Program-made: the position numbers and the translations under genes
Notes under the pieces: generated by a model
Told to the model about the DNA's origin: nothing
Databases searched by the model: none
What the model saw: only the letters and a program-made list of their open reading frames with translations
In this document: in pieces, positions 63,558 through 64,000 of the stretch
Layout: each line of letters starts with the position of its first letter
Numbering within the stretch: the first letter of the stretch is position 1
Assembly (NCBI RefSeq): GCF_003259905.1
Contig: NZ_QLMG01000004.1
Span: 103,168 to 167,167 of the forward strand
DNA length: 64,000 bases
Direction: 5' to 3'
Source: Salipiger aestuarii
GTDB lineage: Bacteria; Pseudomonadota; Alphaproteobacteria; Rhodobacterales; Rhodobacteraceae

Positions 63558-64000
63558 TCAAATGTCTGAGATTGTCCGCGTCACCTTGCCGTTACTTATT
63601 GATAGCATCGTTCGAATTGCCATCCGCACCTTTGGACTCGAAAGTCTGTATCTGTCACATCCCGGCAGGTAGTATGGCTGCTTCTTGAACAACTCCGGCT
63701 TGAGTTTGTTCCCGTCCTTCATGGCCTGCAAGGGCGTATTGCTGCCCAGGGCTGATTGCGGGAGCTGCGGGTTGTAGAGCCAGACGTAGCGGTGCAGCGT
63801 CGTTTCCAGCTCTTCGCCGGATTGGAAGTGGTGGCTTTGCAGCACGTCCTCGATGCGGCCATTGAACCTCTCGACCATCCCGTTGGTTTGGGGCGATTTT
63901 GGCGGGGTCAGGCGATGGCCGATATCGAGTGAGGCGCAGAGTCTGTCAAACTCGTGCGCTCCGGTCGCGGCGCGTTTGCGTAGGCCGAAGAGGCGATCCG
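63558..64000 (-). CDS. IS481-type transposase, C-terminal part (5' end beyond window)
   Basis: The readable part starts DRLFGLRKRAATGAHEF and contains the end of the rve/DDE catalytic domain: HRLTPPKSPQTNGMVERFNGRIEDVL with the catalytic Glu in MVERFNG, then LHRYVWLYNPQLPQSALG and KPELFKKQPYYLPGCD, where related transposases stop. Here the frame runs on about 30 residues (RYRLSSPKVRM to ISDI) beyond the likely IS end at 63653 into flanking DNA. Confidence 0.85.
   Translation of the reverse strand, partial: DRLFGLRKRAATGAHEFDRLCASLDIGHRLTPPKSPQTNGMVERFNGRIEDVLQSHHFQSGEELETTLHRYVWLYNPQLPQSALGSNTPLQAMKDGNKLKPELFKKQPYYLPGCDRYRLSSPKVRMAIRTMLSISNGKVTRTISDI
63653..64000 (-). mobile_element. IS481-family insertion sequence, 3' end
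   Basis: The transposase end and a candidate terminal inverted repeat TGTCACATCCCGG at 63653-63665 mark the right end of an element that continues past the window. The boundary is inferred from where the transposase family normally ends; the left repeat is not in view. Confidence 0.7.

Overview
The window is a high-GC alphaproteobacterial chromosome segment, almost certainly from Rhodobacterales (Rhodobacteraceae). The evidence is the uptake-hydrogenase gene order hupTUV-hypF-hupSLC-hupDFG-H-(IJ)-K-hypAB-hupR-hypCDE (as known in Rhodobacter capsulatus), an F0 operon with a second b-type subunit (AtpX), a MipZ division ATPase, a candidate serC leader, and a trmD/rimM/rpsP/ffh block rich in GNAT genes. 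No tRNA, rRNA or CRISPR array was seen.

Positions 1-18170 (+ strand) hold a complete [NiFe]-hydrogenase island apart from the start of hupT. HupUV is a cytoplasmic H2-sensing regulatory hydrogenase. It works with the kinase HupT and the regulator HupR to control the membrane-bound, energy-conserving hydrogenase HupSL, anchored by cytochrome b HupC. HupD, F, G, H, IJ and K and HypA-F build the active site, iron-sulfur clusters and Fe(CN)2CO centre. A short exported His-containing membrane peptide lies between hupL and hupC and has no name I recognise. A strong terminator after hupC and an AT-rich patch with a consensus IHF motif before hupD suggest a second transcription unit.

Positions 18224-25460 (- strand) encode cobyric acid synthase, a TonB-dependent receptor and a full FecBCD-type ABC importer for a ferric siderophore or similar chelate. 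Positions 25815-29583 (+) carry serC, serA and a metallophosphatase. 29586-31343 (-) is a SulP anion transporter, followed by about 530 bp of mostly unexplained DNA.

Positions 31822-40844 (- strand) are a translation/SRP block: ffh, four overlapping GNAT acetyltransferases, chorismate mutase, rpsP, a MipA-like porin, rimM, a sulfotransferase-like gene, trmD, a GNAT gene broken by one extra base, rplS and rpmE. 41319-43881 holds a tiny exported protein, a LysR regulator translationally coupled to an EamA exporter, and an ArsR-type regulator. 44133-46794 (+) is the F0 operon atpIBEXF, followed by mipZ, an HdeD-like membrane protein, a lipoprotein, another GNAT and smc.

Positions 53023-60757 (- strand) look like a nucleoside uptake and salvage cluster: BMP-type binding protein, ABC ATPase, two permeases, a cytosine-deaminase-like amidohydrolase and deoC. 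The end of the window carries a 27-bp tandem repeat, an ABM-domain protein, an aromatic aminotransferase, a mercaptopyruvate sulfurtransferase and the 3' end of an IS481-type element. I found no clearly new multi-gene system. The best leads are the hupL-hupC micro-protein, the tandem GNAT array with its frameshifted relative, and several regulatory palindromes.
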